From an uncultured Prolixibacteraceae bacterium (lineage in GTDB: Bacteria; Bacteroidota; Bacteroidia; Bacteroidales; Prolixibacteraceae), in NCBI GenBank assembly GCA_913063265.1, contig CAJXZG010000005.1, positions 45,314 through 109,313 of the forward strand: 64,000 nt of DNA, given 5' to 3'. This document shows positions 17,952 through 27,190 of this stretch, piece after piece (positions within the stretch are counted from its first letter, which is position 1; each line of letters begins with the position of its first letter). Both the position numbers and the translations under genes were made by a program. Under the pieces are notes generated by a model. The model was not told the DNA's origin. It worked only from the letters and a program-made list of their open reading frames with translations, and did no database searches.

Positions 17952-19061
17952 CTACAAAATTTTGCCAACAACCGGTATTTGTTTGACTAACCATGCAATT
18001 ATAAAACATGTAGCCAAAGCTAAAGGAGCAAGTAATATAAATTTTATTAGCTGGTTAATTTGAAAGCCTAAAAATACTGCACTGATACCAATTATAATTG
18101 GTGTGTGAAATACATAAACTCCGTAAGCACTATCCGATAAGTTTTTGGCCACTTTCCCCTGGCGGTTAAGTTTCTTTTTAAAGATTCCCAGTAATCCCAA
18201 AATCATTGAAAATCCCAGCAGTTGTTCCCATAAAGCATATAAAAAATTTTGTATGGTTAATCCTCCCATAAATATTTCCAGTCCTTTATCCACTACTCCA
18301 CCTCCGATAAACACAGCCGGGAAACCACCAAAAATCAGCACTTGTGCAAAAATAAACCATTTAATACCCATTTTATAATTTATCGATTCAAGCCAATTGT
18401 TTTCATAAGCCACTACTCCAAAAAACATTAAAAATATATATTGAATAAAATGAGGAAACTGAAAGTTTGTGAATGGCATACTCCAGCCCACAGGCATCCA
18501 TATCCTAATAGTAAATTGCAGTATAGCAATAAAAACTGCTAAACTTATCACCTGCCATGTTCCGGGAAATTTTAGCACAATCTTTATTTTCAGTTGACGA
18601 ATGAGCAGAAAAAAAATGGTGAAGATCAGCAGTGCTTCCACAAACCACATTGGACCAAATCCCCATGCTCCCGGATTTGCAATTAAACGAATTAAAGTTA
18701 CTTCCTCATTTCTGATAAATTTAAGCAGGATAAATATTGAAACAGGATTTAAAATAAAATAGAAGAACAATAAGGGTATTCCAAGTCTTATTAAACGATC
18801 TTTCAGAAATTTTCCTGTATTTTTTCTCTGTACTGAAGCTGCAGTAAAAAATGCAGATATAAAAAAGAACATACCCATAAAAAAAGCCTGATTTGTAGCA
18901 TTAAACATCGCCTGTGGAATTATTTCCGGTATACCGGATTCCGATTCATTATAATACCAATCTCCCGGAGCTCCGTAAGTTATATTAAAGTGCAACAGAA
19001 CTACGAGGCTTATCAGAAAAATCCGAAGGTTATCGATATAAAAAAGTCTGGCTTTGGACAT
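17952..19061 (-). CDS. Acyltransferase family 3 membrane protein
   Basis: A 369-residue protein with about ten membrane segments. It opens with RLFYIDNLRIFLISLVVLLHFNITYG, the start typical of PF01757 acyltransferases (conserved histidine in LLHF). FFISAFFTAASV and GVYVFHTPIIIG are further landmarks. The family O-acetylates or succinylates cell-surface sugars and glucans. It is convergent with the polyferredoxin gene, 6 bp between stops. No polysaccharide-synthesis gene is adjacent, so the target is unknown. Confidence 0.88.
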   Translation of the reverse strand: MSKARLFYIDNLRIFLISLVVLLHFNITYGAPGDWYYNESESGIPEIIPQAMFNATNQAFFMGMFFFISAFFTAASVQRKNTGKFLKDRLIRLGIPLLFFYFILNPVSIFILLKFIRNEEVTLIRLIANPGAWGFGPMWFVEALLIFTIFFLLIRQLKIKIVLKFPGTWQVISLAVFIAILQFTIRIWMPVGWSMPFTNFQFPHFIQYIFLMFFGVVAYENNWLESINYKMGIKWFIFAQVLIFGGFPAVFIGGGVVDKGLEIFMGGLTIQNFLYALWEQLLGFSMILGLLGIFKKKLNRQGKVAKNLSDSAYGVYVFHTPIIIGISAVFLGFQINQLIKFILLAPLALATCFIIAWLVKQIPVVGKIL

Positions 19062-19212
19062 ATTGAAAATCTTTTTTTAAAGATACGGTTTTGTAGAGTT
19101 TTTTTTCCAAACTGTCAAAATAAACAGGTTTATCAGTAACAAAAAAAGAGGCCGTATCAAAACTAATTGCAAAATATGAATTACTTGCAAATTGAAAGCT
19201 TGAAACTTTTTT

Positions 19213-19280
19213 TGACCCCCTAAATCCCCCAAAGGGGGACAGTTCCTCCCCGCCAACTGGCGGAAGGTTAGGAGGGGTCA
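19213..19280. repeat. Palindromic repeat (GACCCCC...GGGGTC)
   Basis: Outer arms TGACCCC (19213-19219) and GGGGTCA (19274-19280) enclose two smaller hairpins: CCCCC-AAA-GGGGG at 19226-19238 and CCGCC-AACT-GGCGG at 19250-19263. The whole is far GC-richer than its AT-rich surroundings. It looks like a member of the short interspersed palindromes common in Bacteroidota. The short ORF that runs through it is not a gene. Confidence 0.75.
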
Positions 19281-19357
19281 CTGCTTACAAATTGAAAATT
19301 AAATTTTTCTCTTTTGCGCTTTTGAGAAGGCCTCTTCTTATTTTAAAATATTGAATC

Positions 19358-20674
19358 TTACACTATTGGTAATTTCCAAGGAGCACGATAGGTAGGCACC
19401 AAATATTTGTTTGCCTCATCATCATCAATAATTTGACGTGCTTCGGCATCCCAATACAACCTATGTCCTGTTCGATGCGCAATATTTCCGAGGTGAGCAA
19501 CACGTGCCGTATTTGCAGCAACGGCAATATTTGCATTCAAATCTCTATTTCGGGTACGAACACCATCCAGAAAGTTTTCCATATGTAAATCGAGGCCTTT
19601 TCCTGTACCTTTTTGCAACTCCACTCTTTCCATCAGATCTTTCCCTTTTTTCTTTTCCGGAATAACTTCCCAGCCACCCCGGTCAACAACAAGTGTTCCG
19701 TTGTTACCTACATAACCAACTCCATGGTTTCTTCCGAAATATCCTCCGTCGATTCCTGTTCCATGATCCCAAAGCATCGTATGGCCATCAAATTCATACA
19801 ATGCCTGAAGGGTGTCAGGTGTCTCAGCGGCATCATCAGGGTATGCCATTTTACCTCCCATGGCCATTATGGACTTTGGCACAGGATCACCCATTCCAAA
19901 TAATCCGTAATCAATAATATGTACTCCCCAATCGGTCATCAATCCACCTGCATAATCATAAAACCACCTGAAATTAAAATGAAAGCGATTTCTGTTAAAA
20001 GGTCTTGCCGCAGCTGGTCCCAACCACATATCATAATCAACTCCTTCAGGAACAGGTTCATCGGGTCGTACCGGAACAGGTTCCATCCAACCCTGGTAGG
20101 CCCATGTTCGAACCGTACGGACTTTACCTAATTTCCCTGATTTTACAAATTCTACTGCATCCCTCCAGTGTGGATCACTTCGCTGCCACATTCCAACCTG
20201 AACAACAGTGTTGTATTTGTTGGCCGCTTTTTCCATAATATTTATTTCCTCAATTGAGTTTCCTAAAGGTTTCTCGCAGTAAACATCTTTCCCCGCCAGA
20301 CATGCTTCCACCATTGGTAAACAGTGCCAATGATCCGGTGTTCCTATGATTACCACATCGATTTCCGGCATTTCCAAAAGCTTTCGGTAATCCTTTATTC
20401 CTATGGGTTTTTTACCCTGGATTTTTTCAGCATCCGCAATTCGCCGATTTAATACATTCTCATCTACATCGCAAATTGCTGCACATTCTGTATTTTTTTG
20501 TTTAAGAAAGGCATTCAGATTTGCCCATCCCATACCATTGGCCCCAATTAAACCGCAAACTATTTTTTCGTTTGCTCCTTTGCAGGAATTCATTGCCATC
20601 GGCATTCCCGCAACCAATCCAACCCCGGCAGTAGCCATCGCCGAAGTTTTTATAAAATTTCTTCTGTTTGTCAT
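19358..20674 (-). CDS. Gfo/Idh/MocA oxidoreductase with Tat signal
   Basis: A 438-residue protein from the ATG at 20674, chosen because it opens with the twin-arginine signal NRRNFIKTSAMATAGVGLVAG. The Rossmann motif GLIGANGMGWAN follows, then IIGTPDHWHCLPMVEACLAGKDVYCEKPLG with the EKP lysine typical of the family. The C-terminal part carries FNFRWFYDYAGGLMTDWGVHIIDYG, as in secreted Bacteroidota members. These enzymes oxidise or reduce sugar or cyclitol hydroxyls with tightly bound NAD(P). Export with bound cofactor through Tat fits. It is the last gene of a three-gene unit with a TIM-barrel protein and a cytoplasmic homologue. Confidence 0.9.
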   Translation of the reverse strand: MTNRRNFIKTSAMATAGVGLVAGMPMAMNSCKGANEKIVCGLIGANGMGWANLNAFLKQKNTECAAICDVDENVLNRRIADAEKIQGKKPIGIKDYRKLLEMPEIDVVIIGTPDHWHCLPMVEACLAGKDVYCEKPLGNSIEEINIMEKAANKYNTVVQVGMWQRSDPHWRDAVEFVKSGKLGKVRTVRTWAYQGWMEPVPVRPDEPVPEGVDYDMWLGPAAARPFNRNRFHFNFRWFYDYAGGLMTDWGVHIIDYGLFGMGDPVPKSIMAMGGKMAYPDDAAETPDTLQALYEFDGHTMLWDHGTGIDGGYFGRNHGVGYVGNNGTLVVDRGGWEVIPEKKKGKDLMERVELQKGTGKGLDLHMENFLDGVRTRNRDLNANIAVAANTARVAHLGNIAHRTGHRLYWDAEARQIIDDDEANKYLVPTYRAPWKLPIV

Positions 20675-20692
20675 GATTATTTCTTTAGCACG

Positions 20693-20749
20693 AAGCACGA
20701 AGTTTGAAGCACGAAGATTTCTCCACTTCGAGCTTCAAACTTCATGCTT
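20693..20749. repeat. Inverted repeat of GAAGCACGAAG units
   Basis: A 24-base arm (20693-20716) pairs with 20726-20749 with two mismatches across a 9-base loop. Within each arm the GAAG(C/T)xxGAAG unit is itself repeated. It lies between two genes of one operon, so a hairpin would form in the mRNA and could set relative expression. Confidence 0.75.
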
Positions 20750-20757
20750 CCGACTTT

Positions 20758-21753
20758 TTATTCCTTCTGCATTGCATCGTCAAAAGCAACATTTGAAGGT
20801 GCAAAGTCAACTTTTTTAACAAAAGCTGATGCCTCAGTTGCTCCTGCTTCACGATCCATACCGCTGTCTTCCCACTCCACTGAAAGTGGTCCGGTATAAC
20901 CAATGTCGTTTAATGCACGAATAATATTTTCAAAATTGATTTTACCTCTCCCAAGACTTCTGAAGTTCCAGTATCGGCGATTGTCCCCAAAATCCATATG
21001 TCCGCCAAATACGCCCACACCCATTGGAACATCGCTCCAGTATGCATCTTTCATATGCACATGGAAAATACGATCTGAAAATTCGTAAATAAAACGTACA
21101 TAATCTACATGTTGATATCCAAAATGACTTGGATCAAAGTTAAAACCAAAACTTGGATGATTATCCAATGCTTTCAAGGCCAAATGAGCTGTATGAATAT
21201 CAAAAGCAATTTCAGTAGGATGAGCTTCCAAAGCAAATTTTACTCCCAGTTTTTGATACTCATCAAGAATTGGTTTCCAACGGGCAGCAAAATCCGCATA
21301 TCCTTTTTCAATCATTTCAGGAGGTACGGGAGGGAAAGAATAAAGTAAATGCCAAATCGGACTTCCTGTAAAACCGATAACAGTATCCAGTCCGAGCATT
21401 TTTGCCACTTTTGCAGTTTTAATTAATTCGTCTGATGCGCGTTGACGCACTCCTTCAGGTTCACCATCACCCCAGATATAATCGGGAACAATACTCTTAT
21501 GACGCTCATCGATATTATCTGCAACACATTGTCCTACAAGATGGGTTGATATTGCAAATAATTTAAGATCATATTTTTTTAGCAATGCTAATCTATCATC
21601 ACAATAAGCCTGATCGGCTTTATCTATCTCCATGTGATCGCCCCAGGTGCAAAGTTCCACACCATCGTAACCCATTTCTTTGGCTTTTTGACACATGGTT
21701 TCAATGGGTAAATCGGCCCATTGTCCGGTGAATAATGTTACTGGTCTTGCCAT
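20758..21753 (-). CDS. Sugar phosphate isomerase/epimerase-like TIM barrel
   Basis: A 331-residue cytoplasmic protein of the xylose-isomerase-like TIM-barrel superfamily. Typical elements are [18 protein letters not shown] near the N-terminus, [18 protein letters not shown] in the middle, [19 protein letters not shown] and a C-terminal [13 protein letters not shown]. The acidic and histidine residues at these strand ends normally bind a divalent metal. Members act as isomerases, epimerases or, in some keto-sugar pathways, lyases. It lies between two Gfo/Idh/MocA dehydrogenase genes on the same strand, which favours a role on an oxidised sugar. Confidence 0.88.
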   Translation of the reverse strand: MARPVTLFTGQWADLPIETMCQKAKEMGYDGVELCTWGDHMEIDKADQAYCDDRLALLKKYDLKLFAISTHLVGQCVADNIDERHKSIVPDYIWGDGEPEGVRQRASDELIKTAKVAKMLGLDTVIGFTGSPIWHLLYSFPPVPPEMIEKGYADFAARWKPILDEYQKLGVKFALEAHPTEIAFDIHTAHLALKALDNHPSFGFNFDPSHFGYQHVDYVRFIYEFSDRIFHVHMKDAYWSDVPMGVGVFGGHMDFGDNRRYWNFRSLGRGKINFENIIRALNDIGYTGPLSVEWEDSGMDREAGATEASAFVKKVDFAPSNVAFDDAMQKE

Positions 21754-21765
21754 AACTATTTAGTT

Positions 21766-21899
21766 TAGAAGCCTCTCCCCCAGCCCCTCTCCATAAGAGA
21801 GGGGAGCACGAAAGACTGTTGTATTATTTGATTCTTTTATTTTTAAATTTATTCGGCACCCAAAGGTCTCCCCCTTGGGGGAGTTAAAAGGGGCTTCTA
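21766..21899. repeat. Compound palindromic repeat
   Basis: Outer arms TAGAAGCC (21766-21773) and GGCTTCTA (21892-21899) bracket two hairpins: a CCCCTCTCC...GAGAGGGG hairpin near 21785-21804 and CTCCCCC-TT-GGGGGAG at 21868-21883. The right arm runs into the last codons of the upstream oxidoreductase gene. The C/G-run motif resembles the repeat at 19213-19280. Confidence 0.7.
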
Positions 21900-23063
21900 T
21901 ATCATTTCTCCGAACTTCACCCATTTTACCTCATCGTTGTAACCGGCACTTACAACTGTATCAATAAATTGCATTCCTCTGATTCCATCTTCAACTCCTG
22001 GAAAATCGAGCATTTCAGCAGTTGGTGTTTCGCCATTTGCTTTTGCTCTTACAGTTAAAGAAAAATTACGGTAAATATTAGCAAAAGCTTCAAGGTAACC
22101 TTCAGGATGTCCACCGGGTGTTCTTGTATTGTGCGCTGCAATATTGGTGTCCATACTTGTTCCTACACGCATTACTTCCATGGGTTTATCAGCCCATTTA
22201 ACTTTTAAAGTATTGGGTTCCATTTGTTCCCAGTCGATTCCACCTTTTTCGCCATAAGCACGAATTTTAATTGCATTTTCTTCGCCGGCAGCAATTTGAG
22301 TAGCCATTAAAACTCCCTGAGCTCCATTGTCGAAACGCATAAAAGCTGCACCGTCATCATCCAATAAACGGTTAGGAACGAAAACATTAAGATCAGCACA
22401 AATTTCGGTAACTTTTAATCCGGTAATGTATTCAGCCAAATGATGCGCGTGAGTACCAATATCTCCCATACAGCCTGCTTTACCTGAGCGTTTTGGATCG
22501 GTTCTCCAACTGGCCTGAGGATTACCTGTATCTTCCAGTTTTGACGATAACCAACCCTGTGGATATTCGACAAATACCTTTCTGATTTTTCCCAATCTGC
22601 CTTCAGCAATCATTTGCCTGGCTTGTTTAACAGCAGGATATCCTGAATAAGTATGAGTTAAAGCAAATGTTAATCCTGTCTCTTCAATTTTATCTCTAAG
22701 TTTTAAGGCTTCATCTAAAGTAAAAGTGATGGGTTTATCCAATACTACATTAAAACCATTATCCAGGGCCATCATTGCTGGATCGAAATGCACAAAGTTT
22801 GGCGTTACAATTGATACAAAATCCATTCTTTCGCCCTCTGGAAGTTGAGCTTCTTTTTCGAACATTTCCTGGTAAGTTTCATATACCCTGTCTTCCGGAA
22901 GAAAATATTGTTGACCTGATTCTTTTGAGATTTTGGGATCGACGCTAAAACAGCCACAAACCAATTCAATCTGGTTATCCATTAATGCCGCCAATCGATG
23001 AATTGCCCCAATAAAAGCATCAGTACCTCCACCGACCATTCCCATTCGAAGTTTTCTATTCAT
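21897..23063 (-). CDS. Gfo/Idh/MocA oxidoreductase, cytoplasmic
   Basis: A 388-residue protein with no signal peptide. The Rossmann motif is atypical (RMGMVGGGTDAFIGAIHRLAA), followed by FVSIVTPNFVHFDPAMMALDNGFNVVLDKPIT, where DKP replaces the usual EKP. GDIGTHAHHLAEYITG carries the conserved histidines. This resembles the longer inositol- or sugar-dehydrogenase-like branch. It is the first gene of a minus-strand unit with a TIM-barrel protein and a secreted homologue, and it is divergent from another TIM-barrel gene at 23293. The substrate is unknown. Confidence 0.88.
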   Translation of the reverse strand: MNRKLRMGMVGGGTDAFIGAIHRLAALMDNQIELVCGCFSVDPKISKESGQQYFLPEDRVYETYQEMFEKEAQLPEGERMDFVSIVTPNFVHFDPAMMALDNGFNVVLDKPITFTLDEALKLRDKIEETGLTFALTHTYSGYPAVKQARQMIAEGRLGKIRKVFVEYPQGWLSSKLEDTGNPQASWRTDPKRSGKAGCMGDIGTHAHHLAEYITGLKVTEICADLNVFVPNRLLDDDGAAFMRFDNGAQGVLMATQIAAGEENAIKIRAYGEKGGIDWEQMEPNTLKVKWADKPMEVMRVGTSMDTNIAAHNTRTPGGHPEGYLEAFANIYRNFSLTVRAKANGETPTAEMLDFPGVEDGIRGMQFIDTVVSAGYNDEVKWVKFGEMI

Positions 23064-23292
23064 GTTATTAATTTTTAGTTGATTTTAAAAAATGCGATGC
23101 TAAAATTAACAACTCTTTTTTAACGACACAATTTTAAGGCTCAATATAGTTTAATTTACTTTCCGGTTTAAAGTAATGCTATAGGCTATATTCTAATTGA
23201 ATTAAAAAGAATAACAAAACAAGATTTAGAATTAAAGATCAAATACTTATTTTTACAGCTCTTACAATAAAATTAATAAAACCTAAATAACC

Positions 23293-24216
23293 ATGAAAAG
23301 ACGAAATTTTCTTAAGAGTACTGCAGCCAGTGGAGTTGCTTTAACAGGGATAACAGGAATAATGAGTGCCTCAGCCTCAGGAACCAGGATTTCAAATGCT
23401 GCAAAATTTAAACTAAAATACGCACCTCATTTTGGAATGTTTAAACACAGTGCCGGGGAGGACCTGATCGACCAGATTAAGTTTATGGCAGATAATGGAT
23501 TTACAGCATTCGAAGATAACGGAATGATGAAACGTGATGTGGAAACTCAAAATAAAATTGGTGAAACTTTGGCAAAGCTGGATATGACCATGGGGGTATT
23601 TGTTGTTGATAAAGGTGGAAATATGGCCAACACCTTAGCGGCAGGAAAAAAGGATTATCTTGACATTTTTCTGGATGGTTGCAAACGTGCAGTGGATGTG
23701 GCAAAACGTGTAAATGCAAAATGGATGACAGTCGTGCCAGGAGGATTTGAAAGAAATTTACCAATAGGAATTCAACATGCCAATGTTATTGATGCTTTAA
23801 GAAGAGGAGCCGAAATATTTGAACCACATGGTTTGACCATGGTGCTTGAACCTTTGTCAGATTCCCCTGACCTTTATTTACGTACATCCGATCAAACCTA
23901 TATGATATGTAAGGCTGTCAACAGCCCTTCATGTAAAATTCTTTACGACATCTATCATATGCAAAAAAATGAAGGAAATATTATTCGTAATATCGAACTA
24001 ACATGGGATGAAACCCCATATTTCCAAATCGGAGATAATCCTGGAAGAAAAGAGCCTACAACGGGAGAAATAAATTATCTTAAAGTATTTAAATATATCT
24101 ACGACAAGGGTTATAATGGAGTTATGGGTATGGAACATGGTATTTCCGGAAAAGGAATTGAAGGTGAAAAAAGATTGATTCAGGCTTACCGGGAAGTTGA
24201 TTCTTTTGAAGTTTAA
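23293..24216 (+). CDS. Secreted hydroxypyruvate-isomerase-like TIM barrel
   Basis: A 307-residue protein with a twin-arginine signal (KRRNFLKSTAASGVALTGITGIMSASASG). A xylose-isomerase-like TIM barrel follows: FMADNGFTAFEDNGM, the strand-end acid in LTMVLEPLSD, and KILYDIYHMQKNEGN with conserved Asp/His. It ends near GVMGMEHGISG. The layout is closest to hydroxypyruvate isomerase (Hyi/YgbM) relatives. It is divergent from the cytoplasmic Gfo/Idh/MocA gene, so the locus pairs a secreted and a cytoplasmic copy of each enzyme type. A strong terminator follows at 24398-24430. Confidence 0.87.
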   Translation: MKRRNFLKSTAASGVALTGITGIMSASASGTRISNAAKFKLKYAPHFGMFKHSAGEDLIDQIKFMADNGFTAFEDNGMMKRDVETQNKIGETLAKLDMTMGVFVVDKGGNMANTLAAGKKDYLDIFLDGCKRAVDVAKRVNAKWMTVVPGGFERNLPIGIQHANVIDALRRGAEIFEPHGLTMVLEPLSDSPDLYLRTSDQTYMICKAVNSPSCKILYDIYHMQKNEGNIIRNIELTWDETPYFQIGDNPGRKEPTTGEINYLKVFKYIYDKGYNGVMGMEHGISGKGIEGEKRLIQAYREVDSFEV

Positions 24217-24246
24217 ACTTAGAGCCAACTCCGAAAAGTATATTTC

Positions 24247-24341
24247 TGCCACAAAAACACTAAACCATAAAAATTTCACAAATTTTAAATCTCTAATTAT
24301 GAAATTTTTGTGTTTTTTGGTGCTTTTGTGAATTAGTGGCA
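24247..24341. repeat. Imperfect inverted repeat (TGCCACAAAAACAC type)
   Basis: The left arm TGCCACAAAAACACTAA...AAATTTCA (24247-24278) is complementary, with gaps, to the right arm TGAAATTTTTGTG...TTAGTGGCA (24300-24341). Similar 'GCCACAAA...CTTTGTGGC' palindromes are, to my recollection, dispersed in Bacteroidota chromosomes. It is located between the TIM-barrel stop and its terminator. Confidence 0.7.
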
Positions 24342-24397
24342 ATTCTTCTTATTTCTACTATTCGGTGTGAATCCAACTTAATATTTAGATAAATTGT

Positions 24398-24430
24398 AAA
24401 GACCGCTCATTTTTGAGCGGTCTTTTTTTT
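24398..24430 (+). terminator. Rho-independent terminator
   Basis: A 12-bp stem built on GACCGCTCA/TGAGCGGTC (24401-24409 with 24414-24422) has a 4-base loop and is followed by at least eight T residues. It ends the plus-strand TIM-barrel transcript. Confidence 0.92.
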
Positions 24431-24440
24431 ACAACGCTAG

Positions 24441-24932
24441 CTAATTGCGGGCTTGCGATTTAAAAAGCTTTTGTTGCAAAATTTTTATTTTTCTTCGTCT
24501 GCAAGTTTTGTAGTAAATAAAATAGAATACTGCAATATATACAATAAAAGGTAAAATTGTATTAATTATTAAGGCAGAAATATAAGCACTTCCAAAAATA
24601 AATATTGTGGTAAATGCCAACCAAATCAGATAAGAAATTATAGTATACCACAGCGCTCTTATTCTTACATTTTTTACCCAATGTTTTTCATTTCTTATTT
24701 CTGTAAAAACAATCAATGAAAATCCGATAAGAAAAAGAAGTAAAATTAATTCTTCAATCACATTTGTATAAAAAGAAGTGAAAAATTTAGTGTCTAAATA
24801 TGATGAGGCCACTGCTAAAACAGGCACTTCAATTTTTAGTTCATAAAAGAAATAAATGCCACTTAATAAAACTGCCACTGAAACAGCTACAATGCCTATT
24901 CTCTTGTATTTAAAAGGCAGAAAACGAATCAT
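24441..24932 (-). CDS. Small integral membrane protein, unknown
   Basis: A 163-residue protein with four predicted membrane segments: near residues 12-30, 55-75, 90-112 and 117-138. A basic C-terminal tail (CRRRKIKILQQKLFKSQ) follows. I do not recognise the family. It starts 9 bp after the stop of a lipoprotein gene and is surely co-transcribed with it. No catalytic motif is visible. Confidence 0.65.
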   Translation of the reverse strand: MIRFLPFKYKRIGIVAVSVAVLLSGIYFFYELKIEVPVLAVASSYLDTKFFTSFYTNVIEELILLLFLIGFSLIVFTEIRNEKHWVKNVRIRALWYTIISYLIWLAFTTIFIFGSAYISALIINTILPFIVYIAVFYFIYYKTCRRRKIKILQQKLFKSQARN

Positions 24933-24941
24933 TGGTTTTGA

Positions 24942-25568
24942 TTAAGGATTTTCAGTATTAAAGTATACAGGGAACTTGGCACTTGTACCATCATCGAATT
25001 GAAAATCGATGGCTACAATGCCAAACTTATGATTCGCCCAATATGTAATTTTATCCACTCCCGGCATTTTTGAGTCAACTTCAACTTTAACCACCTTGAT
25101 ATAAAAAAATCCATAATCATAGTCATCATCTGTAGATCGATAAACTACTTTTCTGGAATGACCCATGGATTGAATTGGATATGAATCTCCAACTTTAGCA
25201 TCGTATTTAACAATTACTCCATCTCCTGTGCCTTCAACACTTTCAATCCCCTCAGTTGTAATTTTAAACTTAAAACCCTCTGCAGTTACATTATCTCCAT
25301 TAATTGTAACTTCCGGAATATTGGATAATACATTTTTCACAGCTTCATTTGTAACTGTTGCTGTAGCCGAAAAAGTTGAGATACCGTCTGAAAGTGAAAT
25401 TACTTTGGCGGAAAAATTACTCACACCCATAATCGGTTGAGAAGAAGAACTTACTTTACTCCCCACTTCTCCCATTGGAGACTGATTCCCTCCAACCGAG
25501 CTTAGATCGTCATCGTTACAGGAAACTATTAAAAGTAACAATCCAATGAAGCATACAATATTTTTCAT
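24942..25568 (-). CDS. Lipoprotein of unknown function
   Basis: A 208-residue lipoprotein from the ATG at 25568, which places the lipobox correctly (MKNIVCFIGLLLLIVSC). A serine-rich linker (GSKVSSSSQPI) is followed by a beta-rich domain ending FGIVAIDFQFDDGTSAKFPVYF. No family is recognised. It is the first gene of a two-gene unit with a membrane protein. The product is probably exposed at the outer membrane or periplasm. Confidence 0.7.
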   Translation of the reverse strand: MKNIVCFIGLLLLIVSCNDDDLSSVGGNQSPMGEVGSKVSSSSQPIMGVSNFSAKVISLSDGISTFSATATVTNEAVKNVLSNIPEVTINGDNVTAEGFKFKITTEGIESVEGTGDGVIVKYDAKVGDSYPIQSMGHSRKVVYRSTDDDYDYGFFYIKVVKVEVDSKMPGVDKITYWANHKFGIVAIDFQFDDGTSAKFPVYFNTENP

Positions 25569-25824
25569 ATTTAACAAATTAAGTATTATTGCCAACTAAA
25601 TTAAAGTGACCTGTTTGTCTATTTATATCAATCGGTAAAACAATTAAGCATATCGTAAATTTCGTATGATGTTTAAAATATTTCACTGATTTTCATAAAA
25701 TTCGAATGCCAGTATAAATAATATTACAAAAAGCTTCATTAAAAACTAAACATTGTATTGTTTAAGCAATAATCTAGTGGTAAATTAGAGGACATTTAAA
25801 TGCTGATATAAAAACCGAAGATTA

Positions 25825-26988
25825 ATGCTGCACGATTTAATTATTTATACCCCAATGTATGTTACCTTTTTTTGGGCTGTTATTTTGTTGATAGCTCACC
25901 AAAAGAAAAACAGGGCAAAGCATTTCTTAGGCATATTTATGGTAGCTGCATATTTTTTGTATTTGTCACATGCTATCTTTTTTAAACAATATCTTGACGC
26001 TTATATAATAATTGAACCAGTTTATATAATGGCATCCCTTTTGGTATATCCGTTATACTATTGGTATATTAAATTGTTAACGATTGAAACTGGTATAAAT
26101 TTTAAAAATCTTTGGATGCTTGTCCCGGGATTACTTCTGGGTTTAATAACAGCAGCATTATACATTGCCATGACACCCGATGAACAAGTGATCTATTTAA
26201 AAGAACATCTTTTTCAGAAAAATCCATTTGTTTTCGAGAAAACAATTATGAAAATTCAAATGTGGATTTTTATCACCAGCAGGTTTGTTTTTGCCTTTCA
26301 GGTGATTTATTTTTTAATTAAGGGGAGCAAGTTGGTTGTACATTATAACAAAAGAATTGCCAATTTTTATTCAAACCTTGAAAGCAGGAATATAAGTTGG
26401 GTTAATTTTCTGCTTTATTCATTTGTTTTTACATCGTTTATGAGTATTATTTTTAATGTTATAGGCAAGGCGTTCTTTTATGATCATACTTCGTTACTTT
26501 TAATTCCATCGATAATTTTCAGCACTCTGCTGTTTATAATTGGAATATTAGGATATTTACAGGATCATACTGTTGTTGATTTGCTTAATGATGGCTACCA
26601 GAAAACTGACACCTTTGATATTAAAAAATACAACAATGAACTATTAAAAAATCATTTGCTTGATATATTTGAAAAAGATGAGATTTTTAAAAATCCTGAT
26701 CTAAAAATTACACAGGTTTCATCCATCCTGAAAACCAACAGAACATATATTTCGAATCTGATTAATAAAGAGTTTGAATGTACATTTAATGAGTTTGCCA
26801 ACCAATACAGAATTAAAGAAGCTAAAAATCTCTTACGTGAAGAATCTTTTCAAATGTATTCGCTGGAGCACATATCGGAGCAATGTGGTTTTGGTTCTTT
26901 GAGTACATTCATCAGGGCATTTAAAGAATCGGAAGGGATAACGCCTGGTCGTTACCGAACAAAAAACAGAATTAATTTAATAAACTAA
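25825..26988 (+). CDS. Membrane-anchored AraC-family regulator
   Basis: A 387-residue protein. Residues 1-245 hold about seven membrane helices (YTPMYVTFFWAVILLIAH to FIIGILGYL). The C-terminal 100 residues are an AraC/XylS helix-turn-helix pair: KITQVSSILKTNRTYISNLINKEFECTFNEFANQYRIKEAKNLL, then EHISEQCGFGSLSTFIRAFKESEGITPGRYR. This architecture is common in Bacteroidota and probably senses an envelope or extracellular signal. The target is unknown; the convergent GH2 gene and the divergent lipoprotein pair are the nearest candidates. Confidence 0.9.
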   Translation: MLHDLIIYTPMYVTFFWAVILLIAHQKKNRAKHFLGIFMVAAYFLYLSHAIFFKQYLDAYIIIEPVYIMASLLVYPLYYWYIKLLTIETGINFKNLWMLVPGLLLGLITAALYIAMTPDEQVIYLKEHLFQKNPFVFEKTIMKIQMWIFITSRFVFAFQVIYFLIKGSKLVVHYNKRIANFYSNLESRNISWVNFLLYSFVFTSFMSIIFNVIGKAFFYDHTSLLLIPSIIFSTLLFIIGILGYLQDHTVVDLLNDGYQKTDTFDIKKYNNELLKNHLLDIFEKDEIFKNPDLKITQVSSILKTNRTYISNLINKEFECTFNEFANQYRIKEAKNLLREESFQMYSLEHISEQCGFGSLSTFIRAFKESEGITPGRYRTKNRINLIN

Positions 26989-26993
26989 AAAAA

Positions 26994-27018
26994 GAAGGAT
27001 AGCCATTGACTATCCTTC
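26994..27018 (-). terminator. Terminator-like hairpin
   Basis: A 9-bp stem GAAGGATAG/CTATCCTTC (26994-27002 with 27010-27018) has a 7-base loop. Read on the minus strand it is followed by a seven-T run, so it may end the GH2 transcript. It also follows the AraC gene stop at once. Confidence 0.65.
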
Positions 27019-27056
27019 AAAATACTTTTGCCCGTTTGGCAACTTAGTTAGAGGGC

Positions 27057-27084
27057 CGGACCGGTTTTTAATTGAACCAGTCCG
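27057..27084. terminator. Hairpin in convergent spacer
   Basis: A 10-bp stem with one G-T pair (CGGACCGGTT 27057-27066 with AACCAGTCCG 27075-27084) lies in the spacer between the convergent AraC and GH2 genes. It has no clear T-tail on either side, so it could be a second, weaker terminator or an mRNA-stabilising stem. Confidence 0.5.
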
Positions 27085-27190
27085 AATATCTTTAAATCTT
27101 AACCATTTCTATGACCGCAAAGATCAAACTAAATCAACAATTCTAATTTTTAAATCGTAAAAAGTTTTTGCAAATGGTAAATATTATGTG

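Noticed and set aside
19030..19281. Minus-strand frame of 83 codons beginning in a palindrome
   Set aside because: Its first part is the translated palindromic repeat and its end overlaps the acyltransferase start.
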